Source: Angiostrongylus vasorum
Taxonomy: Eukaryota > Nematoda > Chromadorea > Rhabditida > Metastrongylidae
Length of the DNA stretch: 64,000 nucleotides
NCBI GenBank assembly: GCA_018806985.1
Contig: JADANN010000383.1
Span: 434,001-498,000, forward strand
Direction of reading: 5' to 3'
The notes under the pieces are model-generated. The model was not told the DNA's origin. It ran no database searches and saw only the letters and a list, made by a program, of their open reading frames with translations. Shown here one piece after another: positions 46,801 through 57,760 of the stretch (the first letter of the stretch is position 1; each line of letters opens with the position of its first letter). A program made the position numbers and the translations under genes.

Positions 46801-49800
46801 CTTGTTGTACGGGCCCCAGCATAATTTCCGTTTTTTCAGAATTTGTTGGTCTAGCGATTGTGGTTTGGATCCTGGTATTGGTTTACTCTAAGCTAGGCTT
46901 CCTGATGGAAACGGCGGACTCCTTCTCATCTTGGGAGACCCTGCCGCGGGGTCGAATCCCCTGCTGTACATCGCAGCCCAACACCCAGGAACACCTCCCA
47001 GCCACGATGAGCGGTAAACCGTTGAGAGGATTCAGTTGTAACAAATACGAACTTGTAAGAAGACATATGATAGAAGATTCATGGTAGAGAAGAGCGAATG
47101 GCTAGAATAATACTAGTCATATTTAGTGACCCATTTATTAATATGGAACTTACGGTACTCCCTTTAATAATCCTGTTCGAATGTATGATGGGCAAATTGT
47201 GGTAAAAGAAATATTTTTTCTACCGTAAAAATGCGTTTCGTTCTCGAGCGCTTCTTGAAATAATGACGAACGATGCAATCATTTAAATGAATCAGAACTA
47301 AACAATCTCTGGAAAAGAAACCAGGAGCCTCACTTGAAATCCGAAAGCGCCGAATTTCGATGACGAATAGTCCGTAATAACTGAAAATATTTTCCATGAT
47401 GCAACAAAAGAAGAGGTTCAAAGTGTAGATACAACATTGAAATAGGTAAGAAAATTGATTACTGAATGCTCTGGGTGCGTGTAGAGCCAAGTTTAGGGCA
47501 CCCTACGATAGACACACAGTTTTTCGATCTTAATTCGGACTAATAAAACCCTCATCGCAAAGGGACTCGAAGGTTAGTGCTTATGGTCTCAACTAATCGG
47601 AGAAATGCTTCATCCGTTCCAGAAGGGCACGTGATTACCACGATGAAGTCCTGGAAATCCTTTAGAGGGAGTTATTCTGTTATTGCAGAACGAAGAAATC
47701 CGACTGGTCGTCAACAACGACATTCACCAAGATGAAAAAATCTTACGGGATGAGCCTATTCACCAATTAAAATGTCTTTCATGTGAAGACTCCAAGAGAA
47801 TCAACGGAAAGGGACAGTGTGAGGACCTTCAAAATATATGAAGACGGGACATATAAACATTGAAAGAACACGAGTGCCCCACTGAAGAAGATTCGACTCG
47901 ATACGAAGACAAAGACACTACATCGAAAGGATCAAAATCTGTGGAGCATCGACTCAGATCATCGGCTCTGAAGAATAGCAAGACGTAGAAACGTTACTTG
48001 GATACTTGAACACTTGGATGGTCCATGTTCACGAGTTGTGCGAACCCCATCACATTTGCCATTGGTTTCTTTCTCTCGCAATCGTCGCCCATGGTGGTTT
48101 TGTTCGAGCATGATGGCGCGTGCGAATCTCATACCGTGATCTATAAAACAACTGCAAATGCGGGTACAGCTGATTAACTTTATTTACGAATATGTCCGCA
48201 CAACGTGTAGATGCCTATCCTGGGAGACCCCTGCATCTTCATTCAGCCCTTTCTACAGTTCTTTTCTCGTTTCGGTCGTTTACTCTTCTCAATATGTGAC
48301 CGGTTCATCTGTGTTTCACTATATATGCATATTCTATTGTATTCCGAAGATGTGACAGATTTCGAAGATCGGAGCTTCGCATTCCGATTAGATATTGAGA
48401 GTGCCGGTTATATTTCAGAAGACATCGCTCAAGCGCTCTATGAGTAGTGCGAAGCATTCTTGACGTGGTTGAAGTATCAACCCACGTCTCTGCAGCATAA
48501 TAGAATGCTGTGAGGACCGTTGAACTGAAAAGATGAGCGCGGATTTTCGGGTCGTTCATTTGGTCGGTGTCTTCTTTGAGAGGCCCGAATGCGGCCCAAG
48601 CTGCTCTCTTTCTTCTGTCTAGTTCCTCCTTCATGTTGTTTTCCATGTTTCCTTGTAGAAACGCTAGTCGAATAAATATTTGGAAACATCCTCGTGTTAG
48701 CTTAATAATCCAGGAATGTATTTAGAAAGGAATGTTAAGATTCTTCATTGCTATTACTGTAACCTGCAGCTGAATCTCGGAATTATAAATAGTTAAATCT
48801 AACACTTGAATCCCATGATTCCTGCCAGTGAACAAACGCAAACGATATGACCAGCGTCACGTTCGATCATTGTAGGGAGAAACGCCTTCGCCATCTAAAC
48901 AAACAAGGTGTAGAAAGAGTCCACCTCATTAAAAAAAATTCGTAACTAAACAAACATTCATTACACTTACTACAGCATTCATTTTGATAACGTAAATATA
49001 ATGTTACTTACTTGATACTTAAACAGCCCGTCCTCACTGGTTGTGAGGAACCCAGCATAATCACCATTTTTCGGAGATTTGCTGGTTAAGCCATCGTGGT
49101 TCCCTGGAATCCCGAGATCAGCGTGGCCAAACTATGCCCCAGGTGTTCACCACCACAGGCAGTCGCAGCCCTTGTGGATCAGAGGGAGATTTGCCACCAT
49201 GCGACTTTGATACCAGGATGGTGGTGGATCCTGGCGTACTGGTTTACTCTTAGCCGAGCTTCCTGATGGAAACGCCCGACTCCTTCAAAGCTTGGGAGGC
49301 CCTACTAGAGAGATGAATTTCCCTGCTGTACATCGCAGCCCGACACCCAGGAATACCTTTCAGCCACGATGAGGTTGTGAACCGTTGGACGGAATAATAT
49401 GCGATGTTAAAACGTTTAACAAAGCAATCGCTTATTTACTGGAAGTTGAACTATGCCGTGATACCAGCAGAATTGGTTATCTATCAAGGCCATATTATTT
49501 TTGCTTTTTGTGTCATATAACTTCTCTGAGTAGCCAACTAACCAATAGGTATCAAATGCATTGATCCTTAGGACGATATTGTCAGTCAGTGGTCATACAG
49601 TATCAGTTTTCAGCTCATCATAAATTTCTTCTATTAAATTCTACTATTCTCACAACGTTCACTACCTATGTCATAAATACAATACCACACGGTTTCTACT
49701 GTGATCTTTGTCCGCTCACCCATATATGAGCCATCATATTCACTCCGACCGTTGCCTCAATATCTTCATCGTTTTTCGAGAGAAAATCACAGACATCTCG

Positions 49801-52595
49801 TAGAATTCCGGCATTATTAACCACAATTCTGACTGCTCCGACTTCATCCATTACTCGTTCTGCTGTCGAATATATCTCCTTTCGATTCGACACATTTACT
49901 CGATATGGGTACACCTGCAAATGTTCACAGAAAAAGGAGAGTTCAAAGCCACCTATAAGGATTGAAATTCCCTCAGTGTATTTGAACTCAGAGAGATCAG
50001 TATCCATCCCTCTTGCCTTGCATTGTTTCTTCAAGGCGCGTGTAGCATAGTAGTTAGAGGTGCCATGCAATTCACGCGTGCTCGTTGGTTCAATCCCACA
50101 CCCGCGTCTCACAAAGCTTTCTAAACCCTCAAAGAGTCAGCATCGTGTACCGGACTTGTCCGGTAGGACAGCAGCATTGACTTCGTATATCGCTAGGCCA
50201 CGCAAGTGATTTAATAGGGCAAACATGGATCCAACCATCTAAACAATGCTACGAATGGAGTCGAATGCATGGCGAATCACTCAAGGATTGGTCAACGTCG
50301 AGGGTTTTGTCTTTTATTTACTGCTCCTTCAAGTGTATACGATATTGAACACAGCTATTTCATTCAATCATTAAACGTCCTCTACCTTTAATGTGTAATA
50401 AATAGCAAAAGGAGGTGCAAGCTTTCACACAATCATTCAAGGACGAACTCAATATATCTTAATTAATTTGCAACTCCAAACTGCAAATGGAGAGCTCATC
50501 AAAACGACTACCTAACTTGAACGACTATACTTGGGATTGGAAATAATATCTCAATTCGATAGGAGGAAACACCGCCTCAACCCGCCCCAACCTTAGCCTA
50601 CCACAACACATGTGGGGACAGAGCTAACTAAGTAAGCAAGTGCATTGAGAACCGGGTGTTAAATGAAACCAAGCTTATTCTGAGAACGCCTACTCTGTTC
50701 AATCATCGTGGGCTACTTAAACAAACAATTCAAGAATTGAAGATAAAACGTTCGTCGTTAATCAATCCCTGAAGGAAGCGCCACGCATTTAACCTCGCCT
50801 ATACAACCATTTGTGGAAGCATACTAATGCATCACATCTCTTTTACCCGTCCAAACAAGTGCGGAAGCAATTTATAGGCTCTGGAGAAAATAGAAGGCTT
50901 GGTGAACTCGGTGCATGAGATTGAACCAACAACCGTATGTGCATTATAGAGCACCTTCAACCGTTGCGCTACACGCGCCATAACGTGGACAAATATTAAA
51001 AACAATGTGTATTTTTTTAAATTCAAAGAAGATTTGAAGTATACTCCATACTTGCGGAAACCGAAATATGCATATACATAGATTTGAGCTTCATTTCTTG
51101 TGATTTATAATTCTTTTTTTCGCATTTCATTATCAAAGTCGAACTACGAAGTCACTGACTTCACTGAGCTTGCACAAAAAACTCGATCCTTCGAGTAAAT
51201 CCTCACTTACTTCTGCACCCAAACTCTCGCAAATTCCCTTCGTCTCTTCATTAGCTTTTTCATCAAGATCCCATAAAATCAATTTGCAACTGAGTTTCGC
51301 CAACTTTATCGCAATCTCTCGCCCCAAACCATTGCCGGCACCCGTAACCAAAACGACCTGAAAACGAGTCCATTATCATGTCTGCATCGATGAAAGGGGA
51401 ACTCAATCGATCACAATGAAAAAGTAAGTGCAAAAAAAAGTGTTTTGCGAATGATAAATAAGGCTCTGTACTTAAGCGATAATACTATTTCGCCCACTAC
51501 AGGTAGCTATAAAGTTTTATATGTTCTATGAAGGCATGTGCCGCAGGACCTCCGAGGACGGTCGTCAACGTAAACCAGAACTCCAGAATCCCATTGTCAT
51601 TATCAGTGTTATACGATACTCCTAGGACGTTCCTTCCAATGCAACATTTGATAACATTGACTGTGTTTAAATAATACTTAATCAACGCGCTGTTTTCCGA
51701 GGCCTACTTTGAGTGAGGAAGAGTAGGGCAACTGAAAAAGGTAGACACAAACGCTTCGATGTATTTATATGATCTCGTCGCCCTTACTCGTACTTGTGCA
51801 TCATGTTGAGTTCCAAACTGGGATATCCTTAAGACAGAATGCTGTTTGCCAGTATGACAGTGAACCCTGGCGCTCGATTGCACTTGGCTAAGTTCATGGA
51901 TAAAGGATAAAAAAGGATAAAGCTCTCAGCATTTATCATTATCAATCCCCTGAGGGATGGGCCGTGCATTCGACTTCATTAACCATCGTTTGGAGGTGAT
52001 TGAATGCATATCTGGCCTTTAAAATGACTCGCGGTGGCATACCGATGTATCGAGCCAGTACTGCTATCCTCCCAGACAAGTCTGGTACCAATTTGCCGAC
52101 CGCGGAGGGATGGAAGGCATGGTGGGCCATGGGAGCGGGGATCGATTCGAAGTGTGTGTCGCAGTGGCGCCTCCACCCACTGCGCCACACAGGCCACTGA
52201 GGTCATGGATAGAACTATAAAATCATTATCAGCTTCGAAGATCCTACTAAGGTATCCACCGCTCACCGAAGCTAAATATCCACGAAACCACATTGACAAA
52301 AACGAAGCAGCAAAGCATTTGATAGGAAGAGGAAGAGAATGAAAAAAAGAAGAATAATGAAAACAAAGAACAGGAAAGACAAGAAGGAGAACGGTGGGGA
52401 TAGGCATAAGGATAAGTTTACAAGAAACTAATTTCATATTCGAAAAAATTTGGCTTTCTCGACGTTGATGAGCGTTTAGTTTCAATGAGGTCGTCGAATT
52501 TATGACTTTCTAACCTGCCCAGCAATTTGCTTTGGATCCGGAGAACTCCACGGCAAAATGGTGTCAAGTATTTTGCGAGCTGAACTTAATGCCAT
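43877..52595 (-). CDS. Short-chain dehydrogenase/reductase, SDR16C (HSD17B11/DHS-3/4-like), seven exons
   Basis: An NAD(P)-dependent oxidoreductase of the SDR16C type; relatives act on steroids, retinoids or lipids at the ER or lipid droplets (substrate not inferable). Exons on the minus strand: 52595-52515, 51357-51211, 49914-49720, 48894-48804, 47380-47334, 47254-47154, 44002-43877. All junction phases agree (0, 0, 0, 1, 0, 2), giving about 262 residues. Cofactor motif TGAGNGLG is at residues 32-39 and NNAG at 109-112. The catalytic set is Ser163 (VCSLAG), Tyr176 and Lys180 (YSSSK). CPSYIRTG is near 208. C-terminal SPEEVAEETVRAIL matches the family. Donors and acceptors are GT/AG except the acceptor of intron 5. 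Relatives are near 300 residues, so about 40 C-terminal residues are not found. A stop lies just before the ATG at 52,595, but a further N-terminal exon joining downstream is possible. Confidence 0.85.
44608..44805 (-). repeat. SINE-A fragment
   Basis: Tail and body blocks (gggataaaggataaaccgtt, ggcatcgtagaggtggttga). The head is lost. Confidence 0.55.
44869..44883. repeat. Target-site duplication of PLE2, left copy
   Basis: aattattaactgagt, identical to 46,489-46,503. Confidence 0.75.
44965..45007 (-). ncRNA. Hammerhead-ribozyme-like motif, left arm of PLE2
   Basis: CTGAAGA and GAAACGTC are both intact, with flanking ggct and agct for stem I. Stem II is weakened: agccgatactgcc in place of a clean ggc/gcc pair. 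Confidence 0.5.
45130..45576 (-). pseudogene. PLE2 left-arm copy of the connector and GIY-YIG region
   Basis: On the minus strand 45,576-45,322 is open (NMFRTVTSVCTTRKLKEES to AIKRCLRTAG). The frame then breaks, and the nuclease part ends abruptly near 45,130 where arm sequence is deleted. It is an inverted, shortened counterpart of the right arm. Confidence 0.75.
45650..46079 (+). CDS. PLE2 GIY-YIG endonuclease domain
   Basis: The GIY-YIG domain nicks DNA to prime Penelope-type retrotransposition. This frame (open from 45,588) codes RRQLVRNGLYDRLCE, then a Cys pair region (CIICPHGRDDDC). GTIYLISCNNCGDEYIGET follows, with the GIY-like (TIYLI) and YIG parts. Next are R and EHLDGKRK, then GTHRIQKHSGNDFEVKV and ARKLLEAFWINAKNP with Glu, as in the nuclease C-terminal part. 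It is uninterrupted to the natural stop. The RT is absent, and the N-terminal border coincides with the arm junction. The protein alone could not retrotranspose; whether it is expressed is unknown. Confidence 0.7.
46287..46340 (+). ncRNA. Degenerate hammerhead-like motif, right arm of PLE2
   Basis: Core reads CTGGAGA instead of CTGANGA, and stem II carries an extra insertion with a second cgtcgaaa. GAAACGTC and agct are kept. Probably inactive. Confidence 0.4.
46489..46503. repeat. Target-site duplication of PLE2, right copy
   Basis: aattattaactgagt, identical to 44,869-44,883. Confidence 0.75.
46772..47033 (+). repeat. Family C repeat with internal deletion
   Basis: Has both ends of family C but lacks the middle about 125 bp. 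Within intron 6 of the dehydrogenase gene. Confidence 0.8.
47255..47260 (-). promoter_or_regulatory. Non-consensus splice acceptor of intron 5 (TTTCAA)
   Basis: The coding phase and family alignment place the start of exon 6 at 47,254 (GAA GCG CTC), right after TTTCAA on the minus strand. Nematode acceptors are normally TTTCAG. The nearest AG, one base further on, would shift the frame. Confidence 0.6.
48000..48060 (+). repeat. Family C 5' fragment
   Basis: Matches only the first 55-60 bp of family C (acttggatacttgaacactt to cagcat-like sequence). In intron 4. Confidence 0.5.
48305..48690 (-). pseudogene. RTE-type retrotransposon fragment, RT 3' region
   Basis: Codes RRKRAAWAAFGPLKEDTDQM and RAHLFSSTVLTAFYYAAETW on the minus strand, the same blocks as the RTE copy at 62.4 kb. 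This is the thumb/connector region only. It is 5'- and 3'-truncated and sits in intron 4 of the dehydrogenase gene. Confidence 0.75.
49013..49398 (+). repeat. Family C repeat, near full length
   Basis: Runs from 'acttgatacttaaacagccc' to 'gatgaggttgtgaaccgttg'. In intron 3 of the dehydrogenase gene. Confidence 0.85.
50035..50340 (+). repeat. SINE-A copy
   Basis: Head ggcgcgtgtagcatagtagt (box A), box B ttggttcaatccc, body gagtcgaatgcatggcgaat, end near gtcaacgtcgagggttttgt. In intron 2. Confidence 0.8.
50741..50980 (-). repeat. SINE-A copy, shortened
   Basis: The minus-strand head at the right (ggcgcgtgtagcgcaacggt), a box-B-like gttggttcaatctc, and a reduced body to agataaaacg at the left. 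In intron 2. Confidence 0.75.
51901..52196 (-). repeat. SINE-A copy, full length
   Basis: The left end has three tail units (ggataaaggataaaaaagga). The body and a tRNA-like head (gtggcgcagtgggtggaggc) lie at the right. In intron 1. Confidence 0.85.
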
Positions 52596-53364
52596 AGTTT
52601 ACGACAAAAAGGGTTACCTGAAAAATACGAAGTTTTGTGTAAGAGATGGACCTATACGAAGTATTAGAAGAGCTCTGGGATTGTATCTCAATGGAAAACG
52701 TTTTTTTCCTTCGTCTCAGAATGTTTTCCTACGATTCGGAAACATTCCAAACTGATTTAATGAAGCACGAAATTGCTATTCAACACACATCAATAGCATA
52801 AGCAAGCAGACAAACGTTAAATTTTGATTACACAAAAAAAACCATAGTCTAAACTAAACTATTAACTGACTTCGGGACCTATGAGTCACATACGACACAC
52901 GCGCCGCTTGGAGGCACTTAAATTCTAATAAATGCACCCAAGATCGACATAAACTTTATCAGTTCAAATGCAAATCATTAGAAGAACTAACAGATCTTCC
53001 TCAAAGAAGAAGGTTCAAGCCTCTTTTTATGTTGCAAAAAACGAATCCAGATTTTCTTAGGGTTTTCCTTTTCAGCCACTTTTTTCACCAGGACTCGTAC
53101 TTTTATCGGCGAATCGAATGAACGAGCAAAGTTCGCTGTGCATGAAACAATGGTATTGGCAGTTCCCGTATATTCCCAACTATTTCAATTATAGAAAAAA
53201 TTAACGGCAGTTGTCGTCTGGAATATTTTGAGTAGTAATGTTTGGGGTATAAAGGTGTAGATGAGCATTGTAAAAATACGCTGGAAACGTCCCGTCCATT
53301 AAATTTCTATCGTCAACAAAATGCAGTAGTAATTACTGCATAGCGATAGAACACGTACAAAAAG
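52596..53364. other. Non-coding stretch upstream of the dehydrogenase gene
   Basis: Would hold the promoter and any N-terminal exon of the minus-strand dehydrogenase gene. I recognise neither. Confidence 0.4.
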
Positions 53365-53530
53365 CATGACAGCGCCACTGATCAATCCCACAGAGATGCT
53401 CCATGCATTTGATTCCATTCGTAACGGTGACGGAATATATATATGGCCTATACAAAGACTTGCTTAGGCCTACCGATACAATTATGCCATTATTTTTTAC
53501 CTTCCAGGCAAATATGGCACCAATTATTGG
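53365..53530 (-). repeat. SINE-A fragment
   Basis: Body blocks gatcaatcccacagagatgc and atttgattccattcg plus a gcaccaattattgg region. The head is missing. Confidence 0.5.
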
Positions 53531-53739
53531 CTGTTATTTTGATAAGCACAAACGAGGTTACCACGCGAGACTTCACACTATTCCAAATTGGTATTTTAAT
53601 GTGAGAGAGGCACATTACGCTTCCATGTGAAACCTGTACAGTTGGTGTCCATGTTAAAAAACTCCGTAGAAGACTCGTGAAAAGCGGTGACTGTTTGAAG
53701 TAGCTGCTTTCTTTCCAAAACGATTGAAATCTAGTTCTG

Positions 53740-53948
53740 TGGTTTTTTTCTGTCGGGGTTAGGGGAGGTACTTAGTTCACTAGATTGCAGTCAACTTGAC
53801 CTTTCCAGGCTCTAAAGAAGGCGAAACCCGGCGAAACGTCAGCTTTCGCGAATAAAGACTGTAGTATTTAATAACCTTGTGTAGGCTTATCAAGAAAACG
53901 GTGAATTATTGATCAATCACAAAGTTAATAAAAACTCAGTCCTGGAAA
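53740..53948 (+). mobile_element. PLE4: single-arm PLE relic with tail
   Basis: The right arm resembles that of PLE3 (gattgcagtcaacttgacct, gcgaaacgtcagcttt), with an arm tip (aaccttgtgtaggcttatca) and a tail (tgatcaatcacaaagttaat, ending in cagtcctgg). The ribozyme core is degenerate: CTAAAGA in place of CTGANGA at 53,812, with GAAACGTC kept at 53,833-53,840. Confidence 0.6.
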
Positions 53949-54946
53949 TGTGGAAGCAATTTCAAAACATTGGATACGTGGAGAGCCTGGATAGCAATTT
54001 CGGATATGGAGTCGAACCAAAAACAATGTATTTCTTGTATCGTAGTTTTAGCCATTGGGCTATACAGGCCACAGTTTACGAAACCTATAGAATCTTACAA
54101 ATCCTAGTATTTTGCTGACAGGCGAAATAAAGCGACTAAATATGCACACCGACTCAGGCAAAAATGATTCTTGCAGTGGGTTGCGTAACTCTTATTTTTT
54201 TATTATAACCGATGTTAATGTATTGCATTAAAAAATAAGCAGTACTTATAATTTCCTAGAATCGATTTCTTTTACATGGGGAACTTTTATCGACCTATTA
54301 CGACCTGCTTATAACGGGAGCAACATTTAGTTATTGAAGTGTTACTGTTTCTTGAAAAACATGATCATCTGAAACAAAAACAGAATCCATTTTACACAAA
54401 GTATTTTTCCCAGTCCACTAAAGCCGTTAGAAACGAATTTTAGTAAAAGATTCTGAACTTACAGGTTTTAGCACAGAACTGTCTGGCTTGACTAGTTCGA
54501 CCACCATCAAAATTTCCACCTAGCGGGTTCTCCTTTTTTTGGACTGGGCAATCTTTTTTTCTACATATTTCACTTTTCTTCTCTTTCACAAGGAAAACTG
54601 GAAAACGTAGTGATGATACTGATAAATGTCTAGGCGCTATTCGTTTCAAATTGATAATGGCTGAGAAACTTGCCATGGTTCGCGAAAAAACTGCACTTTA
54701 AGAGACTCACAAGTACATGCATTGATTTCGATGCATATGTCATGAACTTTGCCAGTATGTTCTTGCATAAAACCCCAAAAATCCCCTTTCTTTTCGTATT
54801 TCTTCTTGTTGTATAGGTAAATATCTTCGAATCTCTTCTTTACATCTTATTTATTTCACTTGCATTAAAACTAAAACATTGATAGAATCAGAAGTTCTAG
54901 AATTTCTAACGTAAATGCAACACCATCCAAAATGAACACACATGTG

Positions 54947-54952
<6 letters not shown>
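53949..54952. other. Non-coding stretch
   Basis: A box-B-like gttcgactcc on the minus strand near 54,010 may be a SINE head fragment. Otherwise nothing recognised. Confidence 0.4.

Positions 54953-55038
<86 letters not shown>
54953..55038. repeat. (TA)43 microsatellite
   Basis: 86 bp of uninterrupted TA, abutting the 3' end of the minus-strand family C copy. Confidence 0.98.
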
Positions 55039-55042
<4 letters not shown>

Positions 55043-55425
55043 CCAACGGCTTACCGCCTTATCGTGGCTGGAGGTGTTCCTGGGTGTCGGACTGCGATGT
55101 ACAACGAGGGGATTCGTCTCCCCGGCAAAGTCTCTCGAGCTGAAAAGGAGTCTAGCGTTTCCACCAGGAAGCCTAGGTGGGAGTAAACCAATACCAGGAT
55201 CCACCACCGTCCTGGTATCAAAGTCGCATGGTGGGAAATCTCCCTCTGGTCCACAAGGGCTGTGACTGCCTGTGGTGGTGAAAACCTGGGCAGACTTTGG
55301 CCAAACTTACCTCGGGGTTCCAGGGAACCACAATGGCTTAACCAGCAAATCTCCGAAAAATGATGACTATGCTGGGGCCCACACAACTAGTGAAGACGCG
55401 CCGTTCAAGTATCAAGCAAGTAACT
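55039..55425 (-). repeat. Family C repeat, near full length
   Basis: Minus-strand copy; its 3' end (ccttccaacggcttaccgcc as read on the plus strand) touches the TA tract. Confidence 0.85.
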
Positions 55426-56866
55426 TTAGAAGTTTGTAGAAAATACGAGTTAAATTATAGTTTTAACTACATATAGCGAACGTGCACAAAATTGGCTTTG
55501 CAATTATACATAATAGTGGTAATCGAAAGAAGACTATTGCTGAAAGATATAGAAGAAGATAAAATTACAAATCGGACAGTGATTACCGAGCAACCTAACA
55601 GCTGGCGAGAGAGGTGGTGGAAAAGCAGCAGAAATAATGTCTAGTTTACTACTTGTCTCCGGAAGTAATTGTATATTCGACAGGTTAAACGATAGTATGA
55701 GAGACTTAGAATTGAACTAGATATCCCGAAAAGTATTCTAGTAAGTAAGAAAACAGGAAAAATGAACGTGTCGATTACCCATGTCGACGCTGAAGAATAG
55801 TCAGTTTCGAGATCATTCCCCAACAAGTATTCTATTCCAAAGAAAAAAAATACATAAAAAGAATGAATCGGAATCAAATGAACTGTTCGTGCAACAAAGA
55901 GATCAACACTGACCTTATGAGGCATATCGCTTGATTAGGGACGTCTTCCTTTACTCTGTTACTATGGGACTATTTTACCTACCTAGATTTTACCTAGCGA
56001 AAAAAATCCGTCCCAAGTGCTATATCGACTGTGTGCCATGTTACTATGGAAATTTTCCCCATGTTTCAAAAACGTCTTATAGAAGTCCACCCCTCCTATA
56101 GCGAGATTTCTAGGGACTATAAAAAACAGTTTTAGGATCCATCAAGGTCTAATTTTTTTCAGAAAGCAATACAACTGATCTCTACGTATCAGAATCCGTC
56201 GCAAATAGACCTTAATGGGTCGAAACTCGCTAGCATTACCTCAAAAATACACCGAATATAGTATTATCTTCTTATGTCTACGGCCACGTTATCACCGTCC
56301 TTGACCTCTTTTTTTCGGTATTTTAAGAGTTTACAATCGAGACAAAAGTACATGTCCCTACTTCACCAAAGCAAACCACCTCCGTAATCAATAATAAATT
56401 TTCCGTCAAGGAATTACCGTCATAGGTAGATTAGTACTTTAAGCAAGTGCACTTATGCTTGCTGATGACAGTCAACGAACCAGATGACACTGAAACACGT
56501 TTGTTAGCCTGTCGTAATATTTCACAATCATGAAAAAAGGACTATTTTTAATATTATTGAGTTCTAACGAGCAATGTTATAGAATGGAACAATAGGCGGA
56601 GTGATATAGACGCCGCTCAAGAGTACGCACAAGGTCACAGTTTCCCCTGACCCTGCTTAACCAAGTTTATTGTTGCGATCAGCCAATGTACAATTTCGGG
56701 TTATGTTTCAAAAAAATGGTGTCAAAATCTGTACAATTCCATTGCATTTATACATTTAAAGAGAAATAATGGTCACCAGAATCAAAACGTTACGTATAAA
56801 AACTGACTTTCACTAAAACTCGGCAAAGATAACACTATATGCTAGCTAATGAAATGAAAATAAATA
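55426..56866. other. Non-coding stretch
   Basis: No repeat family or convincing exon. A hydrophobic minus-strand open stretch at 55,641-55,925 is probably AT-rich chance. Confidence 0.4.
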
Positions 56867-57137
56867 AGGATAAAGCTTTTGGCGTTGAACGATTCCCTGA
56901 GGGATGCGCCTTCCTTTCAATCTCATTAAGCATCGTTGGAGATGATTGAATGCATATTTTGCCTTTATAATGACTAGCGGTGACCTACCGATGTATCGAG
57001 CCAGTGGTGCTACACTCCCAGACAAGTCTCATACCAATTTGCCGACCCCGAAGTGATGGAAAGCTTGGTGAGGCACAGGAGCGGAGATCGATCTCCTGTT
57101 TGTTGCAGGGTGCCTCTGAGCACTGCATAACATGCGA
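56867..57137 (-). repeat. SINE-A copy
   Basis: Tail ggataaagcttttggcgttg at the left, diverged head at the right (tgttatgcagtgctcagagg on the minus strand). Confidence 0.75.
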
Positions 57138-57489
57138 TGATGAAATAACGACCAAAACCTTATATTTGTAGAAGTGGCAGCTTACATGTAGCAGCTTCGA
57201 TTCGCTTAAATTTCCCTGCTTGTTATGATTCCTTAGAATGTATTTGACTACTGTATACACACAATTTTATTTTAACTACCGCCTGAACTATCACCAGGTA
57301 GACGTTCTTCGTCCATCATTTGACGTCAACTACTTCTTCGATACATTCCTATGAATCCATATTTTCAGTGTGTAATAAATATCAACTCGAATCAGTTTAG
57401 TTGGTGGCTGGTGTTATGCATTTTCTTCAACAATTTCCAACATAGGATGAACGGAAGAACAAAAAAAACTCGCATGGTTTCAGTGTTTA
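57138..57489. other. Non-coding stretch
   Basis: Nothing recognised. Confidence 0.4.
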
Positions 57490-57760
57490 AGTACGTGCGT
57501 GTAGTGGTTAAACGTCCCTTGCAAAAACGCTCACGGTCGTTGGTTCGATCCTGTACCCTTGGCAAACCAGGTTTCTTACGCTTCCTGGGTTGGGAACTTT
57601 GTATTAGATCTCTCTGCCACGGTAAAAGCACTTACCTCATGTATTGGTAGGCTCTAGAAAGAGATTATATAGATCAAATACGTATTCAATGACCTCCACG
57701 ATGCCACGAATGGAATTGAATGCATCGCGAATCGCTAGGTAATTGATCAATGCAGAATAG
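57490..57760 (+). repeat. SINE-A copy
   Basis: Head gtgcgtgtagtggttaaacg, box B gttggttcgatcctg, body ggaattgaatgcatcgcgaa. Confidence 0.75.

Noticed and set aside
54932..55265. Open frames with long Tyr-Ile runs
   Set aside because: They read the (TA)43 tract and the family C copy.
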